In this document: piece by piece, positions 46,841 to 59,602 of the stretch
Layout of the letters: each line of letters starts with the position of its first letter
How positions within the stretch are numbered: the stretch's first letter is position 1
Position numbers and translations under genes: made by a program
Source of the DNA: Rhodobacteraceae bacterium LNNU 3342
GTDB lineage: Bacteria > Pseudomonadota > Alphaproteobacteria > Rhodobacterales > Rhodobacteraceae
Reading direction: 5' to 3'
DNA: 64,000 nt
Assembly: GCA_008711135.1 (NCBI GenBank)
Contig: VUAW01000008.1
Coordinates: forward strand, 1 to 64,000
The notes under the pieces: model-generated
What the model saw: only the letters and a program-made list of their open reading frames with translations
What the model was told of the DNA's origin: nothing
The model's database searches: none

Positions 46841-48382
46841 TCAGTTCGTCGCGACGTGGAGCGCGGCCTCGGCCGCAGCCACCGCCGTCTGCACGTCATC
46901 CACCAGCACCCCAACAGTGGGGCCGATGATGTCGGTCACAAGGGAGGGATAGACGCCAAGCAGCAGCGTCATCACGATCAGCGGCGCGAAAATGGCCTTC
47001 TCGCGGCGGTTCATGTCGGTAATCGTCTTGAGGCTCTCCTTGATGAGGTCGCCCCAGACCACCCGACGATACAGCCAAAGTGCATAGCAAGCCGAGAAGA
47101 TCACGCCGGTACAGGCAACCAGCGCCACCCAAGTGTTCACCTGGAACACGCCCATCAGCGTCAAGAATTCGCCAACAAAGCCGCTCGTCCCCGGAAGGCC
47201 GACGTTCGCCATGGTGAACAGCATGAACACGAGCGCGTAGGCAGGCATCCGGTTCACAAGGCCGCCATACGCCTCGATGTCGCGCGTATGCATCCGGTCA
47301 TAAACCACGCCAACGCAGAGAAAGAGCGCGCCGGAGATGAAGCCGTGGCTGATCATCTGGAAGATCGCGCCGTCAACGCCCTGCTGGTTCGCCGCGAAGA
47401 TACCCATGGTCACGAAGCCCATGTGCGCAACCGACGAATAGGCGATGAGCTTCTTCATGTCTTCCTGGATCATCGCGACAAGGCTTGTGTAGACGATCGC
47501 GATGGCGGACATCCACAGCACCAGCGGCGCCCAAAGATCGCTCGCCACCGGGAACATCGGCAGGCTGAAGCGCAGGAAGCCATAGCCCCCCATCTTCAGC
47601 AGGATCGCGGCCAGCACTACGGAACCCGCTGTCGGCGCCTGCACGTGAGCGTCCGGCAGCCAGGTGTGGACCGGCCACATCGGCATCTTGACGGCGAAGG
47701 AGGCGAAGAACGCGAACCACAACAGCGTCTGCATGCCGCCGACGATCTGCCAACCCAGGATCGTGACCGGACCGGCGCTGAATTCGTGCCGCAGCAGCGC
47801 CACGATGTCGGTGGTCCCTGCTTCGACGTACATGGTGATCATCGCGATCAGCATCAGCACCGAGCCAAGGAACGTATAGAGAAAGAACTTGAACGCGGCA
47901 TAGATCCGGTCCTTGCCGCCCCAGATCCCGATGATGAGGAACATCGGAACCAAGCTCGCCTCGAAGAAGAGGTAGAAGAGCACAAGATCAAGCGCGACGA
48001 ATACGCCGAGCATCGTCGTCTCGAGCAGCAGGAAGGCAATCATGTAGTCCTTGACCCGATGCTTCACGTCCCAGCACGAGGCAATCGTGATCGGCATCAG
48101 GAAAGTTGTCAGCATCACGAACAGCACCGAGATGCCGTCCACGCCCAGCTTGTAGTGCATGCCCATGATCCAGGTCCGGTTCTCAACGAACTGGAATCCG
48201 GTATCCGTAGGCTCAAACCCTGCCAGCAGGAACAGCGAGACGATGAAGGTCGCGCTGGTGGTGACAAGCGCCAGCCACTTGGCATTGCGCTGTGCCGCCT
48301 CGTCATTGCCCCGCAGGAAGATCGCCAGGATCAGTGCGCCGACGGCAGGCGTGAAAGTGATGATGGAAAGAAGGTTTTCCAT
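46841..48382 (-). CDS. nuoM: NADH-quinone oxidoreductase subunit M
   Basis: Antiporter-like proton-pumping subunit, 513 residues, about 14 helices. Landmarks are [21 protein letters not shown] (conserved Glu near residue 142), [24 protein letters not shown] (Lys near 230) and [15 protein letters not shown]. Its start shares a base with the nuoL stop, so translation is coupled. Confidence 0.97.
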   Translation of the reverse strand: MENLLSIITFTPAVGALILAIFLRGNDEAAQRNAKWLALVTTSATFIVSLFLLAGFEPTDTGFQFVENRTWIMGMHYKLGVDGISVLFVMLTTFLMPITIASCWDVKHRVKDYMIAFLLLETTMLGVFVALDLVLFYLFFEASLVPMFLIIGIWGGKDRIYAAFKFFLYTFLGSVLMLIAMITMYVEAGTTDIVALLRHEFSAGPVTILGWQIVGGMQTLLWFAFFASFAVKMPMWPVHTWLPDAHVQAPTAGSVVLAAILLKMGGYGFLRFSLPMFPVASDLWAPLVLWMSAIAIVYTSLVAMIQEDMKKLIAYSSVAHMGFVTMGIFAANQQGVDGAIFQMISHGFISGALFLCVGVVYDRMHTRDIEAYGGLVNRMPAYALVFMLFTMANVGLPGTSGFVGEFLTLMGVFQVNTWVALVACTGVIFSACYALWLYRRVVWGDLIKESLKTITDMNRREKAIFAPLIVMTLLLGVYPSLVTDIIGPTVGVLVDDVQTAVAAAEAALHVATN

Positions 48383-50346
48383 TATTCAGCGCCCCCCGAG
48401 AGCGTCATCCAGGTAATCAGGATGGCAATCCCGATCACCATGGCAAAGGCATAGTGGTAGATGTAGCCGGTCTGTGCGCGCACCGCGAGCCGGGTGAAGA
48501 ACGGAACCACCCCCATCGCGAGCCCGTTGATGCTGCCGTCGATCACGGCGCCGTCGCCCTTCCGCCACAGCAGCCGGCCCAGACCACGCGCTGGGCGCAC
48601 GAAGATGAAGTCGTAGATCTCGTCAAAGTACCATTTGTTGAGCAGGAACTTGTACAGGATCTCCTGGTTCGCAGCCAACTTGCCCGGCAGATCCGGGCGG
48701 CGGATGTAGAACTGCCACGCCAGCGCCAGACCGATCAGCATCGCGATAAAGGGCGACAGACGAACCCAGAGCGGCACGTAATGCGCGTCGTGCAGCACAT
48801 TGTTTTCCGGGTGCATCAGGATCGACGTCCCGAACCAATCGCCCACTGCATGTTCATCGCCAAAGAACGGCGTGTACCAGATCATCCCGGCGAACACCGC
48901 GCCAATGGCCAGCACTCCCAACGGGATCAGCATGACCATCGGGCTTTCATGCGCATGTTCATGCGTATGCTTGTCGCCACGGGGCTTGCCGAAGAAGGTC
49001 ATGAACATCAGGCGCCAGCTGTAGAAGCTCGTCATTGCGGCAGCGATCACCAGCATCCAGAAGGCATAGGCCGTGCCGCCGGCATAGGCGCTTTCGATCA
49101 CCGCGTCCTTCGACAGGAAGCCCGAGAAGCCAAAATGCGTCAGTGGGATGCCCACGCCAGTGATCGCCAGCGTACCGAGAAGCATCGCCCAGTAAGTGTA
49201 GGGGATCTTCTTGCGCAGGCCGCCATAGTTCCGCAGGTCCTGTTCATGGTGCATCGCGTGGATGACCGAGCCGGCGCCCAGGAACAGCATTGCCTTGAAG
49301 AAGGCGTGCGTGAACAGGTGGAACATCGCGACGGAATAGACGCCAACGCCAGCTGCAACGAACATGTAGCCCAGCTGTGAGCAGGTCGAATAGGCGATCA
49401 CGCGCTTGATGTCGTTCTGCACCAAGCCGACCGTTGCAGCGAAGAACGCGGTCGTCGCGCCGATGAAGACGATGAATTGTGCAGCTTGCGGTGCGTACTC
49501 GATTAGCGGCGACATGCGGCAAACTAGGAATACGCCCGCGGTCACCATGGTCGCGGCGTGGATCAGCGCCGACACAGGCGTCGGCCCCTCCATCGCGTCC
49601 GGCAGCCAGGTGTGCAGGAACAGTTGCGCCGATTTGCCCATCGCACCGACGAACAGCAGGAAGGCCAGCAGGTTGGCCGCGTTCCACTCTGTCCAAAGGA
49701 AGGTGATCGACGTTTCAGCAATCTGCGGAACGGCTTGGAAGATCGTGTCGAACTGGATGCTGTCGGTCAGGTAGAACAGGCCGAAGATCCCCAGCAGGAA
49801 GCCAAAGTCACCCACCCGGTTGACAATGAACGCCTTCATCGCCGCCGCGCTGGCGGACGGCTTGCGCCAGTAGAAGCCGATCAGGAGGTAGGATGCGACA
49901 CCAACGCCTTCCCAGCCAAAGAACATCTGCAGCAGGTTGTCGGCCGTTACCAGCATCAGCATGGCAAAGGTAAAGAACGACAGGTAGGCGAAGAAGCGGG
50001 CCTTGTAGTGCTCGCCGTGCTTCCAGTTCTCGTCGTGGGCCATATAGCCGAAGGAGTACAGGTGCACGAGCGCCGAGACGCTGTTGATCACGACCAGCAT
50101 AATCGCCGTCAGGCGGTCCAGCCGGATGGCCCATTCCGTCGCAAGCGAGCCGGACTCTACCCACCGGAACAGCGGGATCTGACGCGGCTGGCCGTCATAG
50201 CCAAGGAACACTACCCATGACAGAAGCGCAGCAAGAAAGAGCAGCGCCGTCGCCGTCGCCTGCCCGCCTTTTTCGCCGATGACACGCCAGCCAAAGCCGC
50301 AGATCAGGGCGCCGACCAGCGGCGCGAAAAGAATGATCGTTTCCAT
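48382..50346 (-). CDS. nuoL: NADH-quinone oxidoreductase subunit L
   Basis: Distal proton-pumping subunit with the long lateral helix, 654 residues. Landmarks are [22 protein letters not shown] (conserved Glu near residue 145), [30 protein letters not shown] (about 230-258), [15 protein letters not shown] and the C-terminal lateral-helix region from about 510. Its length, longer than the E. coli 613, is like Paracoccus Nqo12. It follows nuoK by 6 nt. Confidence 0.97.
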   Translation of the reverse strand: METIILFAPLVGALICGFGWRVIGEKGGQATATALLFLAALLSWVVFLGYDGQPRQIPLFRWVESGSLATEWAIRLDRLTAIMLVVINSVSALVHLYSFGYMAHDENWKHGEHYKARFFAYLSFFTFAMLMLVTADNLLQMFFGWEGVGVASYLLIGFYWRKPSASAAAMKAFIVNRVGDFGFLLGIFGLFYLTDSIQFDTIFQAVPQIAETSITFLWTEWNAANLLAFLLFVGAMGKSAQLFLHTWLPDAMEGPTPVSALIHAATMVTAGVFLVCRMSPLIEYAPQAAQFIVFIGATTAFFAATVGLVQNDIKRVIAYSTCSQLGYMFVAAGVGVYSVAMFHLFTHAFFKAMLFLGAGSVIHAMHHEQDLRNYGGLRKKIPYTYWAMLLGTLAITGVGIPLTHFGFSGFLSKDAVIESAYAGGTAYAFWMLVIAAAMTSFYSWRLMFMTFFGKPRGDKHTHEHAHESPMVMLIPLGVLAIGAVFAGMIWYTPFFGDEHAVGDWFGTSILMHPENNVLHDAHYVPLWVRLSPFIAMLIGLALAWQFYIRRPDLPGKLAANQEILYKFLLNKWYFDEIYDFIFVRPARGLGRLLWRKGDGAVIDGSINGLAMGVVPFFTRLAVRAQTGYIYHYAFAMVIGIAILITWMTLSGGAE

Positions 50347-50352
50347 CTGGTC

Positions 50353-50658
50353 TTACCCCTTCATCACGTTGATGTCTTCGACATCAATCGTGCCTCGGTT
50401 GCGGAAGAAGCAGACGAGGATTGCGAGGCCAATCGCGGCCTCGGCAGCCGCGACCGTCAGCACGAACATCGTGAAGACCTGCCCCACCAGATCGCCGAGG
50501 AAGCTCGAGAACGCGACGAGGTTGATGTTTACTGCCAGCAGCATCAGCTCGATCGACATCAGAATGACGATCACGTTCTTCCGGTTGAGGAAGATCCCGA
50601 AGATGCCGATGACGAAGAGCGTCGCCGCCACCACCAGGTAATGTTCCAGTCCGACCAT
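50353..50658 (-). CDS. nuoK: NADH-quinone oxidoreductase subunit K
   Basis: A 101-residue three-helix membrane subunit with the two buried glutamates in [22 protein letters not shown] (near residue 36) and [14 protein letters not shown] (near 72). The start follows a 74-bp gap from nuoJ that contains two GC hairpins, GGGTC/GACCC near 50670 and GGGGCGG/CCGCCCC at 50699-50718. These may tune expression between the two. Confidence 0.96.
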   Translation of the reverse strand: MVGLEHYLVVAATLFVIGIFGIFLNRKNVIVILMSIELMLLAVNINLVAFSSFLGDLVGQVFTMFVLTVAAAEAAIGLAILVCFFRNRGTIDVEDINVMKG

Positions 50659-50732
50659 TTCGTCCCTCCGGGTCCTGCGACCCTGTTTCCTTCCGTTCGG
50701 GGCGGGGCCTGCCGCCCCTATCCCGCTTGTTC

Positions 50733-51347
50733 CTAGAGGCCCTGACCGGGCTTGATGTCCTTCAGTTCCATCGCCTTGGCCGGATCGCGGTACATCTGCG
50801 CCAGCACGTTCTGCCGCTTGATCCCCTCGCGATGCCGCAGCGTCAGCACGATCGCCCCGATCATCGCCACCAGCAGGATCAGCCCGCCTGTCTGGAAGAG
50901 GAAGATGTAACGATCATAGAGCAGCAGCCCCAACGCGCGCGTGTTGTGGATCTCGTTCAGATCCGGCGTCACCGCCTGCCGCAGCCCCAGCGCGCCTTCG
51001 GCCTGCTCCCACGCGCCATACGCAAGCGCAAGCTGCATCAGGATTACGATGCCGACCAACGCGGCAAGCGGGACGTATTTCGCCATTTCCGCCTTCAACG
51101 CCGCGAAATCGATGTCGAGCATCATCACGACGAACAGGAACAGCACCGCCACCGCACCGACGTAGACGATGATCAGCAGCATCGCCACGAATTCTGCCCC
51201 CAGCAGCACGAACAGCCCCGCAGACGACAGAAACGCCAGGATCAGCCACAGCACCGAATGCACCGGGTTGCGCGCCACCACGACAAGCAGGCCCGCCGCC
51301 ACGGCGACCAGGGCAAAGGCATAAAAGGCATAGTCCGCGACAGTCAC
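50733..51347 (-). CDS. nuoJ: NADH-quinone oxidoreductase subunit J
   Basis: A 204-residue five-helix membrane subunit. It has the conserved [51 protein letters not shown] region (about 27-78), whose tyrosine and pi-bulge are landmarks of the quinone-coupling channel. The C-terminal extension after the last helix is [27 protein letters not shown]. The start overlaps the stop of the CMD-like gene by 4 nt. Confidence 0.95.
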   Translation of the reverse strand: MTVADYAFYAFALVAVAAGLLVVVARNPVHSVLWLILAFLSSAGLFVLLGAEFVAMLLIIVYVGAVAVLFLFVVMMLDIDFAALKAEMAKYVPLAALVGIVILMQLALAYGAWEQAEGALGLRQAVTPDLNEIHNTRALGLLLYDRYIFLFQTGGLILLVAMIGAIVLTLRHREGIKRQNVLAQMYRDPAKAMELKDIKPGQGL

Positions 51348-51754
51348 GCGCTGTCCTCCTCGGTTTCGTCAAAGACGCCCTGTGCGATCTGGAGCGCCTT
51401 GGTCGCGGCGGGCAGACCGCCGAACATGGTCATCTGATGGATTACTTCCGCGATCTCGCGCTTGCGCGCGCCCGCTTCAAGCGCATGCCGGATGGTCAGC
51501 TTCAGCTGCGGTTCGGCCTGCGCGCCCATCATCGTCAGGGCGGCGATGATGACCAGAAGCCGCGTCTTCGCGTCCAGACCTTCACGGTTGAAGGTGTTGC
51601 CGAACGCCATTTCCATGAAGCTCTTCGAGAGCGTCGGCATCAGGTCCTCGTAACCAGTCAGCCGGAAGTTCTCCAGCGCCGGATTGAACTTCCGGGCCAT
51701 CTCCTGGCTTTGCTGGATCATCGTCTCGAAGAGCTTGGAAATGTCATTGGTCAT
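51344..51754 (-). CDS. Carboxymuconolactone decarboxylase-like protein inside the nuo operon
   Basis: A 136-residue helical protein with a CMD-family core: [18 protein letters not shown] (about 60-77) and [30 protein letters not shown] (about 87-116). It has no cysteines at all, so it lacks the CxxC redox pair of AhpD-type members. It overlaps nuoI upstream and nuoJ downstream by 4 nt each, so it is translated with complex I subunits. Unnamed extra genes occur in Rhodobacter nuo operons; whether this one helps assembly or is a passenger is unknown. Confidence 0.85.
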   Translation of the reverse strand: MTNDISKLFETMIQQSQEMARKFNPALENFRLTGYEDLMPTLSKSFMEMAFGNTFNREGLDAKTRLLVIIAALTMMGAQAEPQLKLTIRHALEAGARKREIAEVIHQMTMFGGLPAATKALQIAQGVFDETEEDSA

Positions 51755-52242
51755 CGGTAGGGCGCATCCAGTTCGAGGTTGCGGGCAATCCGGGCTTCCC
51801 AGCGTTCACCGTTCTCAAGGAGCTTCGCCTTGTCGTAGTAAAGCTCTTCGCGGGTCTCGGTGGAAAACTCGAAGTTCGGACCTTCGACGATTGCATCCAC
51901 CGGGCAGGCTTCCTGGCAGAAGCCGCAATAGATGCATTTCGTCATGTCGATGTCATAGCGCGTGGTGCGTCGGCTGCCGTCCTCGCGCGGGGCTGCTTCG
52001 ATGGTGATTGCCTGAGCAGGACAGATCGCCTCGCACAGCTTGCACGCGATGCAGCGCTCTTCACCGCTAGGATAGCGGCGCAGTGCATGTTCACCGCGAA
52101 AACGGGGGCTTAGCGGCCCCTTTTCATGCGGGTAGTTAAGCGTCGCCTTGGGCGCCACGAAGTAGCGCAGCCCCAACCCGAAGCCTTTCAGGAAGTCGGT
52201 CAGCAGGAAGTACTTAATGGCGCGGGTGATATCGATACCCAT
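51751..52242 (-). CDS. nuoI: NADH-quinone oxidoreductase subunit I
   Basis: A 163-residue ferredoxin-like subunit with two [4Fe-4S] clusters (N6a, N6b): [15 protein letters not shown] (near 61-75) and [15 protein letters not shown] (near 100-114). The N-terminal amphipathic helix ([17 protein letters not shown]) and the [12 protein letters not shown] lead are typical. ATG 52242 chosen from the family start; it lies 1 nt after the nuoH stop. Confidence 0.97.
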   Translation of the reverse strand: MGIDITRAIKYFLLTDFLKGFGLGLRYFVAPKATLNYPHEKGPLSPRFRGEHALRRYPSGEERCIACKLCEAICPAQAITIEAAPREDGSRRTTRYDIDMTKCIYCGFCQEACPVDAIVEGPNFEFSTETREELYYDKAKLLENGERWEARIARNLELDAPYR

Positions 52243-52243
52243 G

Positions 52244-53281
52244 TCAGCCTCCGATCGCCCAGCGAGCCCAGAAGCCGCCGAGAATTTCGAATTTCGCCAG
52301 GAACGCCACCAGCACCACCCAGCCCAGGGACAGCGGCAGGAACACTTTCCAACCGATCCGCATGAGCTGGTCATAGCGGTAGCGAGGCACGATCGCCTTA
52401 ACCATTGCGAAGATGAAGAAGAAGAAAGCCATCTTGGCAACCATCCACAGCGCCCCGTCGGGGAGGCCCGGGATGGGCGACAGCCAGCCGCCGAAGAACA
52501 GAAGGCTCATCAGCGCGCACATCAGGAAGATGGCGATATATTCGCCGGCCATGAACAGCAGGTACGGCGTCGACGAATATTCCACCATGAAGCCGGCCAC
52601 GAGTTCGGATTCAGCCTCAGGCAGGTCGAACGGCGGACGGTTCGTTTCCGCAAGCGCCGAAACCAGGAACAGCACGACCATCGGCAGGTGCGGCAGCCAG
52701 TACCAGTTGAAGATGCCGTAGTCGCCATCCTGCGCCGCCACGATCGCCCCGAAGTTCATTGACCCGGTGGAAATGATTACCCCGATGATGATCAGGCCCA
52801 GCGAGACTTCATACGAGATCATCTGCGCCGCTGAACGGAGCGAGCCAAGGAACGGATACTTCGAGTTCGAAGCCCAGCCGCCCATGATGACGCCATAAAC
52901 CTCGAGCGAGGATACCGCGAAGACGAACAGGATCGCGACGTTGATCTCGGCGAGCACCCAAGTCGAGTTGAACGGAATTACCGCCCATGCCAGAACCGCC
53001 AGCACGAATGACAGCATCGGCGCCAGGAAAAAGACCGGCCGGTCGACGCCGGCAGGAACCACGATTTCCTTGACTACGTATTTCAGCGCGTCGGCCACCG
53101 ATTGCAGCAGACCAAAGGCCCCCACGACGTTCGGGCCCCGCCGCATCTGGACGGCCGCCCAGACCTTGCGGTCGCCGTAGACGAGGAACAGGAGCGAGAT
53201 CATCACGAACATGATGATCAAAAGGCCCTGAGCCGCGATGGTCAGCGCGATCCCCAGACCCGATTGAAGAAAGTCAGCCAT
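52244..53281 (-). CDS. nuoH: NADH-quinone oxidoreductase subunit H
   Basis: Quinone-site membrane subunit with eight helices, 345 residues. Landmarks are [30 protein letters not shown] (about 34-63), ISYEVSLGL (Glu near 155), and [26 protein letters not shown] (about 208-233). A 111-bp gap containing a strong GC hairpin separates it from nuoG, the widest gap within the complex I genes. Confidence 0.97.
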   Translation of the reverse strand: MADFLQSGLGIALTIAAQGLLIIMFVMISLLFLVYGDRKVWAAVQMRRGPNVVGAFGLLQSVADALKYVVKEIVVPAGVDRPVFFLAPMLSFVLAVLAWAVIPFNSTWVLAEINVAILFVFAVSSLEVYGVIMGGWASNSKYPFLGSLRSAAQMISYEVSLGLIIIGVIISTGSMNFGAIVAAQDGDYGIFNWYWLPHLPMVVLFLVSALAETNRPPFDLPEAESELVAGFMVEYSSTPYLLFMAGEYIAIFLMCALMSLLFFGGWLSPIPGLPDGALWMVAKMAFFFFIFAMVKAIVPRYRYDQLMRIGWKVFLPLSLGWVVLVAFLAKFEILGGFWARWAIGG

Positions 53282-53366
53282 TGTTCCTCACATCCTCAGC
53301 GCGTCACCGCCCCGTGTCGCCCGCTGTAAACAGCATTCCCGCGACAGGTGCCACCCCTTTCGCATA

Positions 53367-53386
53367 CGGCGCGGTTGCCCGCGCCG
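53367..53386 (-). promoter_or_regulatory. Intercistronic GNRA hairpin between nuoG and nuoH
   Basis: On the transcribed strand CGGCGCGG, loop GCAA, CCGCGCCG forms a perfect 8-bp GC stem closed by a GNRA tetraloop, 6 nt after the nuoG stop. No T-run follows, so it is more likely a stabilising or processing hairpin than a terminator. Confidence 0.55.
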
Positions 53387-53392
53387 CTGTTG

Positions 53393-55402
53393 TCATTCTG
53401 CCGCAATCGGCGTCGCCTGACGGGACCGCTCCATTGCGGACAGTTCGGCCATCAGCGCCGAGGCCCGGGCAATCGGGTTGGTCAGGTAGAAGTCCCGAAC
53501 CGCGTAACGGAAGCTTGCCGTCGCCGGCTCCTGAAGGGGCAGGCGCTTCCACTCGTTGACCGGAACCTCGTCGATCAGTTCCAGGTGCGGCACGGCCGCC
53601 ACCAGCGCCTGACGCAGCTGCCCAATGCTGTCATAGGGCAGTTGCGCCCCCAGTTCAGCCGACAACGCGCGCAGGATCGCCCAGTTTTCCTTGGCATCGC
53701 CCGGAGGGAACCCGGCGCGCAGGCCAAGCTGCGGACGGCCTTCGGTGTTCACGAAGAGCCCGGCCTCTTCGGTATAGGCAGCACCCGGCAGCACGATGTC
53801 GGCCCGATGTGCGCCGCGGTCGCCATGGCTGCCCTGGTAGATCACGAAGGGGCCCTGCCCGATCTCGATCTCATCCGCGCCGAGGTTGTAGATGACGTCC
53901 GCGCCATCCAGCGCCGCGGAAATGCCGCCGTCCGTCACCGCGCCAATGTCCATCGCGCCGACGCGCGAGGCTGCGGTGTGCAGCACCAGAAGCCCGCCGC
54001 CCAGCCGTTCGGTCAGTTTCATCGCCTGCGACAGCACGGCCGTCCCGTCGGACTCGTTCAGCGCGCCCTGCCCCACGATGACCAGCGCGCCTTCGGCCGC
54101 CTGTGCATCCCGCACAAGGTTCACGAGCGCGGCGCGATCGACACCAAGATCCTTCACGTCATAGGTCAGGTCAGCAACGGGTCCCACGCGATGCACCACT
54201 GCGCCCTTCAGCCACGCCTTGCGGATCCGGGCGTTCAGCACGGGCGCCTCGAGCCGGGGATTCGTGCCGATCAGGTAGATCACCTGGGCGTGGTCGATGT
54301 CCTCGATCGCTGCGGTACCCACATAGGCGGAACGGTTGCCCGCCGGCAGCTTGGTGCCATCGGGCCGGCATTCGGTCGTGCCGCCGATCCGGTCCATCAG
54401 GTCTTTCAGAGCAAAGGCAGCCTCGACCGGAACCAGGTCGCCGACAAGACCTGCGACCCGGCGACCTTTCATGGCCTCCGCCGCGCGGTTCAGCGCCTCG
54501 CCCCAGGTTGCGAGACGGAGACGACCGTTTTCACGGATATAGGGCTTGTCGAGCCGCTGACGCCGCAGCCCGTCCCAGACAAAGCGCGTCTTGTCGGAAA
54601 TCCATTCCTCGTTCACGCCGTCATGGTTGCGCGGCAGGATGCGCATGACTTCACGCCCGCGCGTATCCACGCGGATGTTGGACCCGAGCGCGTCCATCAC
54701 GTCGATCGTCTCGGTCTTCGTCAGCTCCCACGGACGGGCCTTGAACGAATAAGGTTTAGAGACCAGCGCCCCCACCGGACAAAGGTCTATGATGTTGCCC
54801 TGCAGGTTCGAGGCCAGCGTCTCATTCAGGTAGCTGGTGATCTCGCTGTCCTCGCCGCGGCCGGTTTGGCCCATCTGGCTGATGCCGGCGACCTCGGTCG
54901 TGAAGCGGACGCAGCGCGTGCAGGAAATGCAGCGCGTCATGTGCGTTTCGACCAGCGGCCCAAGGTTCAGATCTTCGGCCGCGCGCTTCGGCTCGCGGTA
55001 GCGGCTGAAGTCGACACCATAGGCCATCGCCTGGTCCTGCAGGTCGCACTCGCCCCCCTGGTCGCAGATCGGGCAATCCAGCGGGTGGTTGATGAGCAGG
55101 AACTCCATCACCCCCTCGCGGGCCTTCTTGACCATGGGAGAGTTCGTCTTGACCACCGGCGGTTGGCCTTCCGGCCCCGGCCGCAGGTCCTTGACCTGCA
55201 TCGCGCAGGAGGCGGCAGGTTTTGGCGGGCCGCCGACGACCTCGACCAGGCACATGCGGCAGTTCCCGGCAATGGACAGGCGCTCGTGGTAGCAGAAGCG
55301 CGGGATCTCGATCCCCGCCTGCTCTGCCGCCTGGATGAGGGTCATCGCCGGATCGACCTCAAGCTCGATCCCGTCGATGATGATTTTACGCAGGTTGCTC
55401 AT
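53393..55402 (-). CDS. nuoG: NADH-quinone oxidoreductase subunit G
   Basis: Largest subunit of the NADH arm, 669 residues, mitochondrial-like in lacking the N7 cluster insertion. N-terminal [2Fe-2S] ligands lie in [19 protein letters not shown], the His-Cys [4Fe-4S] ligands in [18 protein letters not shown] (about 95-112), and another [4Fe-4S] in [20 protein letters not shown]. The remainder is a molybdopterin-oxidoreductase-like domain without cofactor ([23 protein letters not shown]). It starts 4 nt after nuoF. Confidence 0.97.
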   Translation of the reverse strand: MSNLRKIIIDGIELEVDPAMTLIQAAEQAGIEIPRFCYHERLSIAGNCRMCLVEVVGGPPKPAASCAMQVKDLRPGPEGQPPVVKTNSPMVKKAREGVMEFLLINHPLDCPICDQGGECDLQDQAMAYGVDFSRYREPKRAAEDLNLGPLVETHMTRCISCTRCVRFTTEVAGISQMGQTGRGEDSEITSYLNETLASNLQGNIIDLCPVGALVSKPYSFKARPWELTKTETIDVMDALGSNIRVDTRGREVMRILPRNHDGVNEEWISDKTRFVWDGLRRQRLDKPYIRENGRLRLATWGEALNRAAEAMKGRRVAGLVGDLVPVEAAFALKDLMDRIGGTTECRPDGTKLPAGNRSAYVGTAAIEDIDHAQVIYLIGTNPRLEAPVLNARIRKAWLKGAVVHRVGPVADLTYDVKDLGVDRAALVNLVRDAQAAEGALVIVGQGALNESDGTAVLSQAMKLTERLGGGLLVLHTAASRVGAMDIGAVTDGGISAALDGADVIYNLGADEIEIGQGPFVIYQGSHGDRGAHRADIVLPGAAYTEEAGLFVNTEGRPQLGLRAGFPPGDAKENWAILRALSAELGAQLPYDSIGQLRQALVAAVPHLELIDEVPVNEWKRLPLQEPATASFRYAVRDFYLTNPIARASALMAELSAMERSRQATPIAAE

Positions 55403-55406
55403 CGCC

Positions 55407-56934
<1,528 letters not shown>

Positions 56935-57000
56935 ACGTGCAGCCTCTCTCAGGCACTCAGTTCGTCGCCCTGCCCCGGCACCGTTGGCGCCGGGCGCAGA

Positions 57001-58113
57001 TCATTTCTCGGCCAGAAGCGCCTTGGCTTGCGCCACCCAGCCTTCACGGCTGGCGCGGCCCCGATACCCCTCAAGGTTCGCGTCGACCCATGCCAGCTCT
57101 TCGTCCGTCCATTCGGCGATCTGGTTGATGTGCCAGATGCCAAGCGCCTGCAGTGCCGCCTCGACCTTTTCGTCCACTCCGTTCAGCTGCGTAAGGTCTT
57201 CGCGCTTGTCGCTGCGGGGCGCTGAAAGCGTCACCGGCTTTACACCGCCCGAGGCACGTTCAGCCGCTTTCGCAGGTTCGTTCAGTGCAGCGCGGGCCTT
57301 CGGCTCTTCGGTCGCTTCCTGGATCAGCACCCCGGTCGCGTCGGCAGGAACGCCTTCGGCAGGCGTCGGTTCAGTAGCCTCGCCCTCTGCCGGGGTTGCC
57401 TCTGCGGGCTTGAGCCATGGCGTCAGGATCGGAGCCTCGGTCCCGTCGATCCGCTTCACCGTCTCGCCCAGATCGACGGCAAGCCGGACAGAAGCGTTGT
57501 ACTGGTCCCGCCCTTCGACATAGTCCTTCAGCGTCGTCGGCCCGCCTTCCGGCTCGGACGAATAGCGCCCATTTTGCGGCCCCGGCACCGGCACCTTTCC
57601 GGTGGCCAGTTCCGCAAGAATTTCGCGCAGGCGTTCCGCCGTCAGGTTCTCATAGTAGTCCTTGCCGATCTGCGCCATCGGCGCGTTCGCGCAGGCACCA
57701 AGACACTCTACCTCTTCCCAGCTGAACTTGCCGTCGGCCGACACCATATGCGGTTTCGGCGCGATCAACTCGCGGCAGACGCTGACCAGATCCTCGGCCC
57801 CGCAGATCATGCAGGACGTGGTGCCGCAGATCTGGATGTTCGCAACAGAACCAACAGGTTGCAGCTGGAACATGAAGTAGAATGTCGCGACTTCCAGCGC
57901 ACGGATATAGGCCATGCCCAGCATCCCTGCGACATATTCAATCGCGGGACGGCTCAGCCAGCCTTCCTGTTCCTGAGCGCGCCACAGCAGCGGGATGATC
58001 GCCGAGGCCTGCCGGCCTTCCGGATACTTGCTGATCTGCGCCTTTGCCCACTCCAGGTTGGCAGGGGTGAAGGCAAAGCTCTCAGGCTGTTCGGGGTGAA
58101 GACGGCGCAGCAT
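57001..58113 (-). CDS. nuoE: NADH-quinone oxidoreductase subunit E with C-terminal helix-hairpin-helix extension
   Basis: The 24-kDa-type subunit with [2Fe-2S] cluster N1a: ligands Cys96, Cys101, Cys137 and Cys141 in IQICGTTSC and VECLGACAN. The family domain ends near residue 180. The protein goes on to 370 residues: an Ala/Pro/Glu-rich linker (about 215-305), then about 65 residues with [20 protein letters not shown] and [20 protein letters not shown], a helix-hairpin-helix-like fold. Its start shares a base with the stop of the small lipoprotein gene. Confidence 0.95.
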   Translation of the reverse strand: MLRRLHPEQPESFAFTPANLEWAKAQISKYPEGRQASAIIPLLWRAQEQEGWLSRPAIEYVAGMLGMAYIRALEVATFYFMFQLQPVGSVANIQICGTTSCMICGAEDLVSVCRELIAPKPHMVSADGKFSWEEVECLGACANAPMAQIGKDYYENLTAERLREILAELATGKVPVPGPQNGRYSSEPEGGPTTLKDYVEGRDQYNASVRLAVDLGETVKRIDGTEAPILTPWLKPAEATPAEGEATEPTPAEGVPADATGVLIQEATEEPKARAALNEPAKAAERASGGVKPVTLSAPRSDKREDLTQLNGVDEKVEAALQALGIWHINQIAEWTDEELAWVDANLEGYRGRASREGWVAQAKALLAEK

Positions 58114-58391
58114 CAGCGACAGTTCTCCGTAATGAGTTTGATCGAGTCGGGGCCCGAAACCTCGACCATGCCCGCCTGCACAAGCTCGGGGGCAAGCGCG
58201 CGGATCTGCGCCTCGTTCAGGCCGGAAGCCTGCTGGATGCGCGCGGAATTCGACGGGTTGATGATGCAGCCCGAAGCCTCGACAGCCGCAACAAGCCGCT
58301 CACGCGGGGTGCCGGAGAACTGGGGCTGCGGGGGAGCAGGTTGCTGGCAGGCCGCCAGTGCCAGCGCCCCAAGGACGATCATGCGACGCAT
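58113..58391 (-). CDS. Small putative lipoprotein inside the nuo operon
   Basis: A 92-residue protein with a lipobox: hydrophobic [10 protein letters not shown], so Cys15 is the likely lipidated residue, followed by a PAPPQPQ spacer. Residues 28-92 form a small helical domain ([41 protein letters not shown]) with two more cysteines that could pair. It shares bases with nuoD (stop/start) and nuoE, so it is translationally locked into the operon. No known function. Confidence 0.75.
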   Translation of the reverse strand: MRRMIVLGALALAACQQPAPPQPQFSGTPRERLVAAVEASGCIINPSNSARIQQASGLNEAQIRALAPELVQAGMVEVSGPDSIKLITENCR

Positions 58392-59602
58392 CAGCGGTCA
58401 ACCTCACCAAACACGATGTCGAGGCTGCCGAGGATGGCCGACACATCGGCCAACTGGTAGCCCTTGCACAGGTAGTCCATCGCCTGCAGGTGCAGATATC
58501 CCGGCGCGCGGATCTTGGCGCGGTACGGACGGTTCGTGCCGTCGGCCACCAGGTAGACGCCAAATTCGCCCTTGGGTGCCTCGACTGCAGCGTAGATCTC
58601 GCCCTCCGGCACCCGGAAGCCCTCGGTGTAAAGCTTGAAGTGATGGATCAGCGATTCCATCGAAGTCTTCATATCCCGGCGCGTGGGCGGCGTGATCTTG
58701 CCCCGAGCCAAGATGTCGCCCTTTTCCACCCGCAGCTTGGCGATGGCTTGCTTGATGATCTTGATCGACTCGCGCATCTCGGCCATGCGGCAAAGATAGC
58801 GGTCATAGCAGTCGCCATTCTTGCCGACCGGGATCATGAAGTCGAATTCGTCATAGCACTCGTAGGGCTGCGAACGCCGCAGGTCCCACGCAAGGCCCGA
58901 ACCGCGAACCATCACACCCGAGAAGCCCCAGTTCTGGATATCTTCCTCGGTCACGATGGCGATGTCGGCATTGCGCTGCTTGAATATTCGGTTGTCGGTC
59001 AGCAGGCCGTCGATGTCGTCAAGCCGCCCCGGGAACTGGTCGGCCCAGGCGTCGATATCATCAAGCAGATCCGGCGGCAGGTCCTGGTGAACCCCGCCCG
59101 GCCGGAAATAGGCCGCGTGAAGCCGTGCGCCGCTCGCCCGCTCATAGAAGATCATGAGCTTCTCACGTTCTTCGAAGCCCCAGAGCGGCGGGGTCAGCGC
59201 GCCAACGTCCATCGCCTGCGTCGTGACGTTCAGGAGGTGGTTCAGGATGCGCCCGATCTCGGAATAAAGCACGCGGATAAGGCTCGCCCGACGCGGCACG
59301 ACCGTGTTCGTCAGCTTCTCGATCGCCAGACACCAAGCATGTTCCTGGTTCATCGGCGCCACGTAGTCGAGGCGGTCGAAATACGGCAGGTTCTGCAGGT
59401 AGGTCCGCGTCTCCATGAGCTTTTCGGTCCCGCGGTGCAGCAGGCCAATATGGGGATCGCAACGCTCGACGATCTCGCCGTCAAGTTCCAGTACAAGCCG
59501 AAGAACCCCGTGCGCCGCAGGGTGTTGCGGGCCGAAGTTCAGGTTGAAGTTGCGGATTTTCTGTTCGCGCGTTTCCGCGTCGTTGAACGAGCCGTCCATC
59601 AT
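58391..59602 (-). CDS. nuoD: NADH-quinone oxidoreductase subunit D
   Basis: The 49-kDa quinone-site subunit, related to the large subunit of NiFe hydrogenases, 403 residues. [25 protein letters not shown] (about 19-43) begins the domain, with [29 protein letters not shown] and the C-terminal [13 protein letters not shown]. It overlaps nuoC by 4 nt (ATGA) and the small lipoprotein gene by 1 nt. Confidence 0.97.
   Translation of the reverse strand: MMDGSFNDAETREQKIRNFNLNFGPQHPAAHGVLRLVLELDGEIVERCDPHIGLLHRGTEKLMETRTYLQNLPYFDRLDYVAPMNQEHAWCLAIEKLTNTVVPRRASLIRVLYSEIGRILNHLLNVTTQAMDVGALTPPLWGFEEREKLMIFYERASGARLHAAYFRPGGVHQDLPPDLLDDIDAWADQFPGRLDDIDGLLTDNRIFKQRNADIAIVTEEDIQNWGFSGVMVRGSGLAWDLRRSQPYECYDEFDFMIPVGKNGDCYDRYLCRMAEMRESIKIIKQAIAKLRVEKGDILARGKITPPTRRDMKTSMESLIHHFKLYTEGFRVPEGEIYAAVEAPKGEFGVYLVADGTNRPYRAKIRAPGYLHLQAMDYLCKGYQLADVSAILGSLDIVFGEVDR

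Noticed and set aside
46787-48454. 555-residue open frame antisense to nuoM
   Set aside because: Its Arg/His/Asp-rich content is the mirror of hydrophobic codons in the sense membrane protein; no motif or ribosome site.
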